Below, in pieces: positions 36,802 through 46,500 of a DNA stretch of 64,000 nt. The notes beneath the pieces were generated by a model. It ran no database searches, was not told the DNA's origin, and worked only from the letters and a program-made list of their open reading frames with translations. This DNA is from JACKHA01 sp041401985 (GTDB taxonomy: Bacteria; Planctomycetota; Phycisphaerae; Phycisphaerales; UBA1924), in assembly GCA_041401985.1 (NCBI GenBank), contig JAWKTE010000014.1, forward strand, positions 1 to 64,000, read 5' to 3'. Positions within the stretch are counted from its first letter, which is position 1; the number at the start of each line of letters is the position of its first letter. The translations under genes and the position numbers were made by a program.

Positions 36802-37091
36802 GGAGGGTGGGTCGGCTCCGAGGCGCGGCGATCCGGGGGCGGGCTGGCGGGAGTCGCCGGCGGGGCCGCGGGGACGCGTGCGCAAACTCGGAGAGGTTAT
36901 GGCGCGAGGCGGCGGGTATCCATTGGGAGTGGCGATGGAGGCGGTGGTTTGAGGGGCTGTCGGATGCGCGGCGGCACGCCGGCGGGGTTTCGAGGGCACT
37001 CGGGCCTAGGCCCGGGCGATCCGCGAGGTTTCTCGTCCGAATGGCCTGACGGAACCGGCGTGGCGGCGTCTATCCCGGTGTGAGGGCCGCG

Positions 37092-37628
37092 ATGGTCAGG
37101 GCGAGGATGAGCACGAGCCAGATGCACAGCGTGGAGGCCTGGGCCGACCTGAGCCGCACGCTGCGGAGATACGCCCTCGGGCTGACCGGCTCGGCGGAGG
37201 CGGCCGAGGACCTGGCCCAGCAGACGATCGCGCGGCTGCTGGCCCGGAGGCCTGACAAAGCCCTGCATGTGGGGTACGCGTACGCCGCGATGACGCGGGC
37301 GTGGGTGGATGAGCAGCGTTCGTTGAGGCGGAGGCTGCGGCGGCTGAGAGCGGCGGCGGCCGGGATTGGCGGCGGGTCTGGAAGAGGCGGCGACGGTCGA
37401 CCGGGCGAACGCGAGGACGTGCCGGCCCGGCGCGAGAGCGTGCGTCGGGTCGGGCGGGCGATGGACGCGTTGCCGCCGCGTCGGCGGGCGGCGCTCGTGC
37501 TCAGGGCGGTCGAGGGCCTGACGTACGAGCAGATCGCGGCGGCCCTGGGATGCACGCCCGGCGTGGTCCGGGGCGAGTTGTACGAAGCGCGGCGGGCCCT
37601 GCGCGGGCTGATGGAGGATCCGCGATGA
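37092..37628 (+). CDS. ECF-type RNA polymerase sigma factor, 178 aa
   Basis: Alternative sigma factor. Region 2 is at about residues 20-70 (YALGLTGSAEAAEDLAQQTI, with the acidic DLAQ helix). Region 4 is at about 120-170 (MDALPPRRRAALVLRAVEGL, then TYEQIAAALGCTPGVVRGEL), with the HTH recognition helix at GVVRGELYEARRAL. The linker between them is Gly-rich. The start is uncertain: GTG 37080, ATG 37092 or ATG 37107 are possible. The stop overlaps the next start as ATGA, the usual arrangement for a sigma/anti-sigma pair. Confidence 0.85.
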   Translation: MVRARMSTSQMHSVEAWADLSRTLRRYALGLTGSAEAAEDLAQQTIARLLARRPDKALHVGYAYAAMTRAWVDEQRSLRRRLRRLRAAAAGIGGGSGRGGDGRPGEREDVPARRESVRRVGRAMDALPPRRRAALVLRAVEGLTYEQIAAALGCTPGVVRGELYEARRALRGLMEDPR

Positions 37629-38614
37629 AACGGGAAGACGCACACTCGAACAAGGCCTGGGCCAGCCCGACGCAGGGCCCGACGCGGGAAGGACGCGGAG
37701 CAAACGGCACCTGGAGCGATCTGGACCTCGATTCGTTCCACGACGGCGAGATGGAGCAAGAGCGGGCCGCGGCTCTGGGACAGGCGCTGCGCGAGGACGC
37801 GGGGCTGCGCCGCCGGCTGGCGGCGATTGGCGAGGTCGACGCGGCGGTGCGGGGGTATGTCGAGGGGCTGGACGGCGTCGGCAAAGCCAGCCTCGAAGTG
37901 GTCCATCGCCCGCACCCAATCTGGTCGGGGCGTCGGTTCGGTGTCGTCGCCGGGATCGCGGCGACGGTTGCGATTGGTGGTACGGTCGCACTCGTGGTGC
38001 TCCTGAACGGAGAAGCCGGTTCCGCGAGCGGTGGCAGCGGGGTCGTCGATGGACGGATCGCCGAGGCACGTCCGGAGCAAGGCTCGTCGCAAGGCGAGCC
38101 GGAGAGCGTCGGGTCGGCTGGTCCGCGCATCGTGCGAGCCGTGGGCGATCGCGCGGAAGAGACGCCCTCGGCGTTCCGCGTCGTGCTGTCGGTGCCGCTT
38201 CGGTCCGGAGCACGCCGCCCGGCGGAGGTGCCCGCGAGTCAGTCCGAGTCGCCCCCGGGCGAAGCACAAGGCATTGCCGAGTCCGCCCTAGCCAGCGGTG
38301 ATGCCGCGGCCCTCGACGGGGCCATGCGTGACGTGAGCCAGCGTGAGCGCGACGCGGCCTACGTGGCGATGGGGCGGACGATCCGGTCCGCGATGGCCGC
38401 GACGGCGTACCTCGACGCGCTCCCGGTGGAGGAGCAGGTGCGGGTGTGCCGCGTGTGGGCCGAGGATGCCTCGCTTCGACCGATCGTGTTCGAGCGGCTC
38501 GCGGCCCTGCGCGAGCGCGGGGCCTCGGTGCGCGGGCAGATCGAGCACGTGGCGGCGGAGATGGGTATGCGACGTGAGCTGGTGCCGTGGCTGCGGAGCC
38601 ACGGGCTGATGTGA
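37625..38614 (+). CDS. Predicted membrane anti-sigma factor, 329 aa
   Basis: Overlaps the sigma gene by four bases (ATGA), implying translational coupling. The N-terminal ~100 residues contain an acidic helical segment typical of anti-sigma domains (LDLDSFHDGEMEQERAAALG, then ALREDAGLRRRLAAIGEVDA). No zinc-binding HxxxCxxC is seen. One transmembrane helix (FGVVAGIAATVAIGGTVALV, about residues 101-120) separates it from a periplasmic part that is Gly/Ser/Glu-rich and then helical. It presumably holds the partner sigma factor at the membrane until a signal arrives; the signal is unknown. Confidence 0.7.
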   Translation: MKREDAHSNKAWASPTQGPTREGRGANGTWSDLDLDSFHDGEMEQERAAALGQALREDAGLRRRLAAIGEVDAAVRGYVEGLDGVGKASLEVVHRPHPIWSGRRFGVVAGIAATVAIGGTVALVVLLNGEAGSASGGSGVVDGRIAEARPEQGSSQGEPESVGSAGPRIVRAVGDRAEETPSAFRVVLSVPLRSGARRPAEVPASQSESPPGEAQGIAESALASGDAAALDGAMRDVSQRERDAAYVAMGRTIRSAMAATAYLDALPVEEQVRVCRVWAEDASLRPIVFERLAALRERGASVRGQIEHVAAEMGMRRELVPWLRSHGLM

Positions 38615-38715
38615 GCCGGTCGGATCGCTGACACAGAACGAAACACGAAACCACCTCGACAGGTCGGGGTGGAGCCAGAGCCACACAGAAACAGTTCCAA
38701 GAGAAGGAGACTCGC

Positions 38716-39630
38716 ATGATCTCGACGATGCTGCTGATGATGTCGATGTCGGGGGCCGCGGCCTCGCTGCACGCCGGGGCGAACGCCTCTCAAAGCGACG
38801 GGCACTGTGCCCGGGAAGTCGATGCCCAACGCACCCGGCAATGCGGCACTCCGATCACCAAGGCCTCGGCGCAGCCGGATGACGGCGTCGAAGTGGCGGT
38901 CCGGCGGATCTACGACCTGCGCGATCTGGCGGCGATGCTGCCGACCACCGAGAGCCTCGACGAGGTGACGCGCACGGTGTGGGACGAACTGGTCAGCGCG
39001 TACTGGGTGCCGCTGCAGCCCGGCGTGTATGTCTCGGACGCCGAGCCATCGAAGCACGAGCAGGCCGAGGAAGCGTTCGAGATGCTCCGGACGCTGTACG
39101 GCGAGTCGTACAGCGTGCGTCTGGAGTGTGTGCAGGTGTATCGCGACGTCGATGTTCGCCTCGGCGGCGGTCGCCCGGAGACGGACGAGCCGCACCCGGC
39201 GGCGCTGGTCGAGCAGATGGTGCGTCGGCGGTCGGCGGCCAGCATCTCCGCGACCGAGAGGATCCAGTACATCGCCGACTGGCAGCCGATCGTGTCCAAC
39301 AACGCGGTCGGGTACGACCCGGACATCCGCACGATGGAGCACGGGCTGGTCGGGTCGATGCTGATCGGGGCCGGGCCTGACCAGGGCGGTCGCGTCTCGG
39401 TGCGTTTCACCGGGTCGATCAGCCAGGGCGGGGTCCAGGAGTCGATGGTCGAGGCGCCGGGCGCCTCGGTGGTGAGCGGCCTGCCCCTGGGTCTGGAGCG
39501 CCGGGCCGAGCGCGTGTTCGATCTCCGCGGCGCGGTGCCGCTGGGGCGGGCGACCGTCATCGGCGTGCTGGACGGCTTCGAGCCGGACCTGCAGTTGGTC
39601 GTCCTGATCGAGGTGCGCGGGGCGGAGTGA
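38716..39630 (+). CDS. Secreted hypothetical protein after the sigma/anti-sigma operon, 304 aa
   Basis: AGGAGA lies upstream of the ATG at 38716. The N-terminus MISTMLLMMSMSGAAASLHA is a signal peptide. The mature protein has a block IYDLRDLAAMLPTTESLDEV and a C-terminal beta-rich part with EVRGAE at the end. The repeated FDLRG/YDLRD motif and overall look recall secretin-associated or BatD-like planctomycete proteins, but no domain can be named. It is separated by 101 bases from the anti-sigma gene and could be in the same transcription unit. Confidence 0.7.
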   Translation: MISTMLLMMSMSGAAASLHAGANASQSDGHCAREVDAQRTRQCGTPITKASAQPDDGVEVAVRRIYDLRDLAAMLPTTESLDEVTRTVWDELVSAYWVPLQPGVYVSDAEPSKHEQAEEAFEMLRTLYGESYSVRLECVQVYRDVDVRLGGGRPETDEPHPAALVEQMVRRRSAASISATERIQYIADWQPIVSNNAVGYDPDIRTMEHGLVGSMLIGAGPDQGGRVSVRFTGSISQGGVQESMVEAPGASVVSGLPLGLERRAERVFDLRGAVPLGRATVIGVLDGFEPDLQLVVLIEVRGAE

Positions 39631-39666
39631 GTCTGGCCTCGACGTGCCGGCGGTGGAATCGCCGCA

Positions 39667-39957
39667 TCAGCCTCGGACGGTCAACGCGGCGCGAGCCTGA
39701 TCCATCGTGACGCCCAACACCCGCAGGGTCTTTTCGGGGCTGGTGTGCCCGGCGACGAGTTCCACGTCGCCGGGCTTCACGCCCAGGGCCCTGGCGATCA
39801 GGGCGCAGATCGCCTTGTTGGCCTTGCCACCCTCGGGCGGGGCGGCGACGCGGACCTTGAGGCGGTCGCCCAGCACGCCGGCGACCTGGTCGCGCGAGGC
39901 GCCGGGGACGGCCTTGACGTGGAGGCGGACGCCGCCGGCGGGGTCTGGGACGATCAT
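39667..39957 (-). CDS. YggU/DUF167-family protein, 96 aa
   Basis: Small cytoplasmic protein of the DUF167 family. The core shows VRLHVKAVPGASRDQVAG, DRLKVRVAAPPEGGKANKAI (about 31-50) and VELVAGHTSPEKTLRVLGV, which is the family pattern over nearly its whole length. The start ATG at 39957 is chosen because the upstream part of the frame is encoded by a GGGGCAGA repeat. The biochemical role of the family is not established. Confidence 0.9.
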   Translation of the reverse strand: MIVPDPAGGVRLHVKAVPGASRDQVAGVLGDRLKVRVAAPPEGGKANKAICALIARALGVKPGDVELVAGHTSPEKTLRVLGVTMDQARAALTVRG

Positions 39958-39960
39958 GAG

Positions 39961-40082
39961 AGGAAGGGGCAGAGGGGCCAGGGGCAGAGGGGCAGAGAGA
40001 CAGGGGGAGAGAAGGGCCAACACGTCGATGCTACGCCGATCATTCTGCCCCTTTGCCCCTCTGCCCCTTGGTCCCTTCTCCC
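39961..40082. repeat. Inverted pair of GGGGCAGA arrays, family F
   Basis: The left arm AGGGGCAGAGGGGCCAGGGG (39965 onward, about 45 bases) and the right arm CTGCCCCTTTGCCCCTCTGC (40045-40080) are reverse complements of the same unit, separated by about 35 bases. The right arm contains the stop and last codons of the glycosyltransferase gene. The element fills the gap between two same-strand genes. Confidence 0.8.
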
Positions 40083-40885
40083 ATCAAGTTGTACTTCGCG
40101 ATGCACCACAGCGCGCGGACGCCGTCGCGCCAGCCGATCTTCTTGCCTTCTTCGTAGGTCCGGCCGGCGTAGGAGACGGCGACCTCGTAGATGCGGGCGC
40201 GGCGGCTTGCGGGCGAGGCCTCCACGCTTGCCCCCCCACCACTGACGTCTGTCGGCGGTTCGGTCGGCAGGCGCATCTTGGCCAGCCTCGCCACGATCTC
40301 CGGCTCGATCCCGAAGCGGTTCTCGCGAATCGACAGTGCGGCCGCCACCTCGCGCGTGAACGCCTTCGAGCAGCACTCGATGTCGGTCAGGTTCAGGTTC
40401 GTGAGCATGTTCGAGAGGCGCGTGATCTGGGCGTTGGCGACGGCGTGCCAGTAGTACAGCACCCGGTGCGAGAGGCCCAGGAACCGCGAGCCGATGACCG
40501 CGTCGGCCTTGCCATCAAGAATCGGCTGCAGGACCGCCTGGTGGTCGGCGGGGTCGTACTCGAGGTCGGCGTCCTGGATCAGAAACAGGTCGGCGCCGCG
40601 CTGGTCCCCGACCGCTGCGGAGCGGGCGGTTTCGAGGGCGGTGCGGATGGCCGCGCCCTTGCCCTGGTTTGTCTCGTGGACGACTGAGGAGATGTCGTCG
40701 TCCTGGCCCAGGGCGCGGACGGCGTCGGCGGTGCCGTCGGTCGAGCCGTCGTCGACGATGACCAGCACGCGGCGGCACGGCGTGCCATCGGGCAGCGTCG
40801 GCGCGGGTGTGGCCCGGACGCGGGCCACGAGGCGCGGCAGGAGGTCGCGCTCGTTGTATGCGGGGATGAGGATGGCCAGGAGCAC
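40040..40885 (-). CDS. Family 2 glycosyltransferase (dolichol-phosphate-mannose-synthase-like), 281 aa
   Basis: Transfers a sugar from a nucleotide donor, probably to a lipid carrier. The GT-A motifs are LLAILIPAYNERDLLPRLVA (residues 2-21), VLVIVDDGSTDGTADAV (about 42-58), ETNQGKGAAIRTAL and the metal-binding DXD-like FLIQDADLEYDP (about 105-116). The pattern GSRFLG...NMLTNLNLTDIECCSKAF matches the polyprenyl-phosphate glycosyltransferase group. No transmembrane helices are visible. The start is a GTG at 40885; the frame continues upstream without conserved sequence. The C-terminal GEGTKGQRGKGAE is encoded by the family F repeat. Confidence 0.9.
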   Translation of the reverse strand: MLLAILIPAYNERDLLPRLVARVRATPAPTLPDGTPCRRVLVIVDDGSTDGTADAVRALGQDDDISSVVHETNQGKGAAIRTALETARSAAVGDQRGADLFLIQDADLEYDPADHQAVLQPILDGKADAVIGSRFLGLSHRVLYYWHAVANAQITRLSNMLTNLNLTDIECCSKAFTREVAAALSIRENRFGIEPEIVARLAKMRLPTEPPTDVSGGGASVEASPASRRARIYEVAVSYAGRTYEEGKKIGWRDGVRALWCIAKYNLMGEGTKGQRGKGAE

Positions 40886-41078
40886 GGAGGAGGTTATTCG
40901 CGTGCGGCTTGCGTCGCGCGACGGAGGCCAGCCCGGCACTGCGAGGGGGCTCTCGGCCGGCGGGGCTTGTCGATCGGGCCTTGACATGCCCCCCGTCCGC
41001 GCGGCAGACTGGCTGCGGATTCGCTTCGGGGGCGGCGTGCCCCCGCGCACCCCGATCGGGGGCATCGAGGGGATTGCC

Positions 41079-42326
41079 ATGAAAAGCGCCGTTCTCCACC
41101 GCTTCGGAACGTTTGCGCAGACGTGCGCGGCGACGGCCCTGTTTGCGTCGACTGCGCTCGCCCAGCCGCGATTCACGATCCAGGAACTCGCCCCGCTCTC
41201 GGGCAACACCGGGTCGGCGGCGTCGCTCGGGCTCAACGACATGGGCGACGCCGTCGGGCGCTCGACCGCGCCGACCCTCACCGCAGCGGCCGCGGGGCAG
41301 CGACCCGTGATGTGGCTGCGGTCCAACACCTTCGCGTCGCCGCAGCCGCGCGACCTGCTGCCGAACATGGCCGGCTTCGGAACCGCCAACGACCGGAACA
41401 ACGTCGGCACGTCCGTCGGCACGTTCCGCGGCGCGAACGCGACCGCTCCGCTGGGCTTCGTCGTCGGCGGGCCGAGCGCCGTCGCGCCCGCGGCGGTGTT
41501 CATCCAGCCGCTGCCCGGCGGGACGACCACCGCTGCCAACGCCGTCAACGACTCGAACTGGGTCGTCGGCTCGTCGAACCTCGCGTTCACGGGGGCCGTC
41601 GCGCCGGCGACGCACGCGATCCTGTGGCGTCAGGGCCAGACGCAGGACCTGGGCACGCTCGGCGGACGCAACAGTGAGGCACGGGATGTCTCCACCGACG
41701 GCTCGATCGTCGGCGTGAGCGACCTGCCCCCGAGCACGGCCAATGCCCGCACCATCCGGCGTGCGTTCATCGTGCCCGGGCCGACGTATCCGATGGTCGG
41801 ACTCTCGGCGCTTGGGCCATCGCTGAGCAACGCGGCGAACGCGATCAGCGACACCGCGATCATCGTCGGCTCGTCCGAGACGCTCTCGACCGCGATCTCG
41901 CCCATCGGGCCGCGCCCGACGCGGGCGGTGCTGTGGACGCCGGCGTCGCTGTCGATCATCAATCTCGGGACGCTGCGCAACTCGGACGCGTCGAGCGAGG
42001 CGCTGGGCGTGAACGACGCGGGCTGGGTCGTGGGATGGTCCGGCACGCCGAGCAACGCGCTCGCCCCCAGCACAAGCCCGAACCTCTCCCCCACTGCCCG
42101 CCATGGCACGCGCGCCTTCCTCTGGATCGAGGGCACGATGCACGACCTGACGGGCCTCATCCCGCCGAACTCCGGCTGGGTGCTGCACGCGGCGTCGGAC
42201 GTGAACGAGCAGGGCCAGATCGTCGGGTGGGGCAGCCGCGTGTCGACGAGCGTGGCGGCGGCGAGCCAGGTGCGGGCGTTCCTGCTGACGCCGGTGCCGC
42301 TGGACGCGGACAGCCGGACGCCGTAG
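41079..42326 (+). CDS. Exported HAF-repeat protein, 415 aa
   Basis: The start ATG at 41079 gives a signal peptide MKSAVLHRFGTFAQTCAATA followed by LFASTALAQ. The mature protein is built of imperfect repeats of the HAF type, with alternating LG...S-x-A-x-x-V/I-N/S-D-x-G-x-I/V-V-G and A-F-L/I-W segments. Examples are LGGRNSEARDVSTDGSIVGV, EALGVNDAGWVVGWS and DVNEQGQIVGWGS. Such proteins are secreted and often carry PEP-CTERM anchors; here the C-terminus (VPLDADSRTP) has no anchor. Function unknown. Confidence 0.82.
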   Translation: MKSAVLHRFGTFAQTCAATALFASTALAQPRFTIQELAPLSGNTGSAASLGLNDMGDAVGRSTAPTLTAAAAGQRPVMWLRSNTFASPQPRDLLPNMAGFGTANDRNNVGTSVGTFRGANATAPLGFVVGGPSAVAPAAVFIQPLPGGTTTAANAVNDSNWVVGSSNLAFTGAVAPATHAILWRQGQTQDLGTLGGRNSEARDVSTDGSIVGVSDLPPSTANARTIRRAFIVPGPTYPMVGLSALGPSLSNAANAISDTAIIVGSSETLSTAISPIGPRPTRAVLWTPASLSIINLGTLRNSDASSEALGVNDAGWVVGWSGTPSNALAPSTSPNLSPTARHGTRAFLWIEGTMHDLTGLIPPNSGWVLHAASDVNEQGQIVGWGSRVSTSVAAASQVRAFLLTPVPLDADSRTP

Positions 42327-42357
42327 GGGTTGCGGGCGTTGCTGCGTGCTGTTCGGG

Positions 42358-42389
42358 CACGACCTTCGGCCAGAGCCCCGAAGGTCGTG
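42358..42389. terminator. Strong hairpin after the HAF-repeat gene
   Basis: CACGACCTTCGG (42358-42369) pairs perfectly with CCGAAGGTCGTG (42378-42389) around an 8-base loop. No T-run follows, so it may be a stabilising 3' hairpin or a repeat arm rather than an intrinsic terminator. Confidence 0.5.
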
Positions 42390-42442
42390 GCACATCATCA
42401 CGTTGTCGCTCCGCAGAAGCGCTGGCTCCATACTCTCGGCCC

Positions 42443-43438
42443 ATGCCCTCACGCCTCGCCCCGCCCGTGCCCGACGACTTCGTGCTGGCCCGCGACGCGT
42501 GTTCGTACGGCTACTTCCTGCTCCGACCCAACCACTGGGACCCGAAGCGGCGCGTGCTGAGCCGCGTGCTGCACCTGTCGGGCGGTCCGGCGACGCTGCG
42601 GATCTCGCAGGAAGGCGATCCGGACGCGGACGGGGCGCCCGCCGCGTGGCCCCAGGTCGCGGGCAACCAGCTGCGGATCTCCGTCGACCGCACGCTGGCG
42701 CGGGGCGAACGCGCCGAGGCGATCGCCCAGGTCACGCGGATGCTCCGCCTCGACGAGCCGGCCTCGACGCTCGCGGCGTTCCACACGCTGGACCCACGCT
42801 GGGCGGCCACCGGGCGCGGGCGCCTGTTCCGCTCGCCAACGATGTTCGAGGATGTGATCAAGACCGTGACATCCTGCAACGTGCAGTGGCCCAGCACGAT
42901 CACGATGAACCGGCGTCTGTGCGAGGTGGTGGGCGTGGGCGGGGCGTTCCCGACGGCGGCGAAGTTGGCCCGGACGCGCCCGGCGACGCTGCGGGCCCGC
43001 TGCCGCTGCGGGTACCGCGACCAGCGGATCGTGGACCTGGCCCGCCTGTTCGCACCGCGCGGCAAGCGGCCGCCCGAGGCCGACGCGCCGTGGTTCGAGG
43101 ACCCGGGCACGAGCGACGAGGCGGTGTGGGAGGCGCTGCTGGCGTTGCCGGGCATCGGCCCGTACGCCGCGGCCAACATCTTGCAGTTGCTGGGGCGGTT
43201 CGGGCGTCTGCCGCTGGACACCGAGAGCGTGCGCCACGGGCGCAGCGTGCTTGGGTTCGAGGGCAGCCACAAGGCGGTGATGAAGCGCGTGGGCGAGCAC
43301 TTCGAGCCGTTTGGAGGCCACAAGTTCCGGTCGTACTGGTTCGAGTTGTGGGCGTTCTATGAGGCCAAACGCGGGCGGGCGGACTCGTGGGACCGCGAGA
43401 CGGTCGGAGCGACGTTCACGGCGAGCCAGTTGGAGTGA
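42443..43438 (+). CDS. HhH-GPD DNA glycosylase (AlkA/OGG-like), 331 aa
   Basis: Base-excision repair enzyme. The N-terminal ~100 residues form an AlkA-type beta domain. The HhH-GPD domain includes MFEDVIKTVTSCNVQW (about 134-149, as in AlkA/OGG proteins), the helix-hairpin-helix LLALPGIGPYAAANILQLLG (about 232-251) and the catalytic Asp in RLPLDTESVRHG. The position of the bifunctional lysine is not apparent, suggesting a monofunctional alkyl- or other base glycosylase. CRCGYRDQRI provides a possible Cys pair. The stop TGA is part of a family D octamer array shared with the convergent gene. Confidence 0.9.
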   Translation: MPSRLAPPVPDDFVLARDACSYGYFLLRPNHWDPKRRVLSRVLHLSGGPATLRISQEGDPDADGAPAAWPQVAGNQLRISVDRTLARGERAEAIAQVTRMLRLDEPASTLAAFHTLDPRWAATGRGRLFRSPTMFEDVIKTVTSCNVQWPSTITMNRRLCEVVGVGGAFPTAAKLARTRPATLRARCRCGYRDQRIVDLARLFAPRGKRPPEADAPWFEDPGTSDEAVWEALLALPGIGPYAAANILQLLGRFGRLPLDTESVRHGRSVLGFEGSHKAVMKRVGEHFEPFGGHKFRSYWFELWAFYEAKRGRADSWDRETVGATFTASQLE

Positions 43439-43592
43439 CGGAGTGACGAAGTGACGGAGCGGGATGCAAGAACAGACGGCGAGCGAGAGAGAGAGAGAGA
43501 GACGGGAGCACAGCCGCAGGGAGCCGGTACCCGCCCATTCTGTTCGTCACTTCGTCACTCCGTCACTCCGTCACTCCGTCACTCCGTCACTT
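43433..43592. repeat. Family D octamer arrays in inverted orientation between convergent genes
   Basis: The left array GGAGTGACGGAGTGACGAAG (43433-43460) and the right array CACTTCGTCACTCCGTCACT repeated to 43592 are inverted. The left provides the GAG-TGA end of the glycosylase gene, and the right the GAG-TGA end of the AddA-like gene. Between them is a (GA)n run (about 43484-43500). Confidence 0.85.
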
Positions 43593-46500
43593 CAACCACC
43601 TCCCCCGCCGCCACGAACACCAGCACGCCCCGCACCCGCTCGGGCGGGAGGGCGAACATGCGGGCGACGGCCCGCTGGTAGGCCCGCACCTGGGGCGAGT
43701 AGTGGGCCACCCGCTCGGCGAGTTCGTCGGGCGACGCGAGGCGGTCGGTCTTGAAGTCGATCACATCGGCACGCACGACGGGGCCGGGTGCGCCGGGCGT
43801 TGCGCCCTGGCCGCGAGTGAGCACGAGGCGGTCGATCGTGCCGGAGAGCATGCGGGGCACGGGCGGGCGGCTTGGATCGATGGCAGGGCCCGGTTCGTCC
43901 TGGCACAGGAAGGCCCACTCCCGCCGGACCTCGGGGGTCACGGGGTCGAGCGGGGCGCGAGACCCGTTGGAGACGTGAGGGCCGTGCGTGCCGCCCGCGA
44001 GGCTCCACGCGCGCGTCAGGCACGTGCGCACGTGCGAACCCGGCGTGCCCAGGGCCTGTTGCAGCATCGCCAGCCCGGCGTCGATGAGGGCCTCGGCATC
44101 GCCGGCGAGTTGGCGTCGCCCAAACTCGACCATCGCCGCCTCGCGCAGCGATGGATCGGAGCCATCCAGCGTGGTCGACGCGGCCTCGTCGAGCCACTCG
44201 ATCGACGCCAGCATCGCGTGCACGATCGTCCCCAGGTCGCGCGCGCTGGGACCGGCGCACGGCTCCGATGGTGGCGAGCCGACGGCGAAGCGCGCCCCCA
44301 GCGCGATCGGCTCCCCATCTTCGAGCCCCCCCACCGGCCCATCACCCTCCGGCCGACGACCCTCGAGCGAAGAAGGCGACACAACCCGCGCCCGGCGCAG
44401 CGACGCGTGCGTTGGTTCCGCGAGACAGGCCTCGATGGGGCGCTGCGCCGGGCCGCGCACACTCGGCTCCTTCGCCCCCGGGCGTGCCCACCAGTTCCCG
44501 TTGCGCCGCTCGTACACCGCCTCGCCCGGCCCCGCCGCATCCGGAAGCGGCTCGGCGGCGCGGCCCGCGGGCTGGCCCACCTGCTGGCCCGTTCGCAGGC
44601 CCGCACGCACGACCCGGGCCGCGCTGGCGGCGCTGTCCGGCTTCGCTTTCGAATCGTCGTACTCGCCCATGAGCATGACGAGCGCTCGCTTCGCCCGTGT
44701 CATGGCGACGTAGAGGGTGCACAATCCCTCGAACGCCTCGCGCCGGTCGCGCTGGCGGACCATCTCGCGGAGGTCCGGATGGAGTTCGGCGATCTCGCGC
44801 CGGACGCCCAGCGACGCGGCCGTCACCTCGCCCAGCGTCCCCTGGCGGGCCATCAGGGCTCCCCCGCGCCCGCCCCATGTGCGGTCGAGTTCCGGCAGCA
44901 CGACGGCGTCGAACTCGAGGCCCTTGGCCGCGTGGATGGTCATGACGCGGACGCGGGCCTGCCCGCCGCTGGCCACGCGCCGCTCGGCGATCATCTCGAC
45001 CAGCGGGCCCGTGCGGACCGGCGCGGTGGCCTCGAACTCGCGGACGAGCCCGAGCATCTGCCAGAGGCGGGCGACCGAGGCCTCGGGCACGCCGTCGATG
45101 GCCGCGATGCGTTCGACGAGGCGCTCGAGCACGGTGGCCCAGCCGCGCGACGCCAGGGCCCGGCGCAGTCGCATCGCGCGGCGTCGGACGCGGGCCCCGC
45201 TCGGCACGCCGTGCCAGCCGATCGCCCGCCCCACGGGCGTCATCGCGACGTGGTACGCGCATAGGGTGTCGCCCGGGTGGTCGGCCAGATGCAGCAGCGA
45301 GAGCACGCCGGCGACGAGCGGATCGTCGGAGAGCGGCGCGCCGCCCTCTTCGGTGGCGTCGATGCCCGCGTCGCGGAGTGCGCGGACGAGCGTGCGGATG
45401 GGCTTGTTGGTGCGGACGAGCACGCCGATGCCCACGGGCGTATCGCCCGCCTCGGCGAGCAGTCGCCGCACCGCCTCCACGACGCCGCGGGCCATGTCGG
45501 GCTTGGGTTTCTGCGATCCGCGGCCCGTTCGCGGCGCGCCGGTGGAACTCGCGCCGCCCGGCTCGCTGGCGTCGGCGTCGGCATCGGCGGCCTGCGTGTC
45601 GGTGCCGCCCTCGCCATCTTCTTCGCTGGGCAGCGTCCAGACCTGCACCAGCCCGAGCTCGTCGGCGACCTTGCCGTCTGTGCCCGCGTCGCGCTCGCCC
45701 GGGCGGTGCTGGTCGTAGCGTTCGACGAACTCGTCGGCCGCGCGGCGCAGTCCGGGCCGGTCGTCGCGCGCCAGGCACGCGCACGACCCGAGCGAGCCGA
45801 ACACCGCGTTGACCGCGTCGAGCACCACCCGCCCGGACCGCCACGACGCCGAGAGCGTCCGCGGCTCCAGCGAGCGCCACCTGACCCCCATTTGCTCCAT
45901 CAACTCGGCCTCGGCCTGTCGCCAGGCGTAGAGCGACTGCTTCGGATCGCCAACGACCAGCACGCCGCGCCCGGCCTCCTCGGTGCTGAGCAGCTCGTCG
46001 AGCAGCGGCGCGAGCATGCGGAACTGCAAGAGCGAGGTGTCCTGGGCCTCGTCGATCAGCAGGGTCGACAGCCCGGCGTCGAGGCGGTACCACAGATCGC
46101 CCAGGTTGTCCAGGACGTCCGACCACACCAGCAGGCGCGTGACCTCGCCGAACCCGACCGCGCCCGAGGCACGGCGTGCGCTCCAAAGGCAGGACTCGTA
46201 CCGCGCCAGAAGGCGACCCGCTGCCTCGTTGCGTCGGCGCAGATCGGCGAGCACGTGGGACGCCGCGTGCGCGCCGAGCACGCGCAGCGCCTCGGCCAGG
46301 TCGCCATCGACCGCCTTGCGATAGAACGCCCCGCCCGGCGTGCCCGCGGCACGCATCAGCGTGTGCGTCGCCGCCGCTTCCCAGTCGGCGCCGTGGATCG
46401 CTTCGACGATCTTGGACACCGCCGCCTCGAAGCGGGCGTCGGGTCGCTGGTCCGCACCCTTGCCGGAGGTCGGCAGCGTCGCGCCGCGCAGGCGGGCGAC

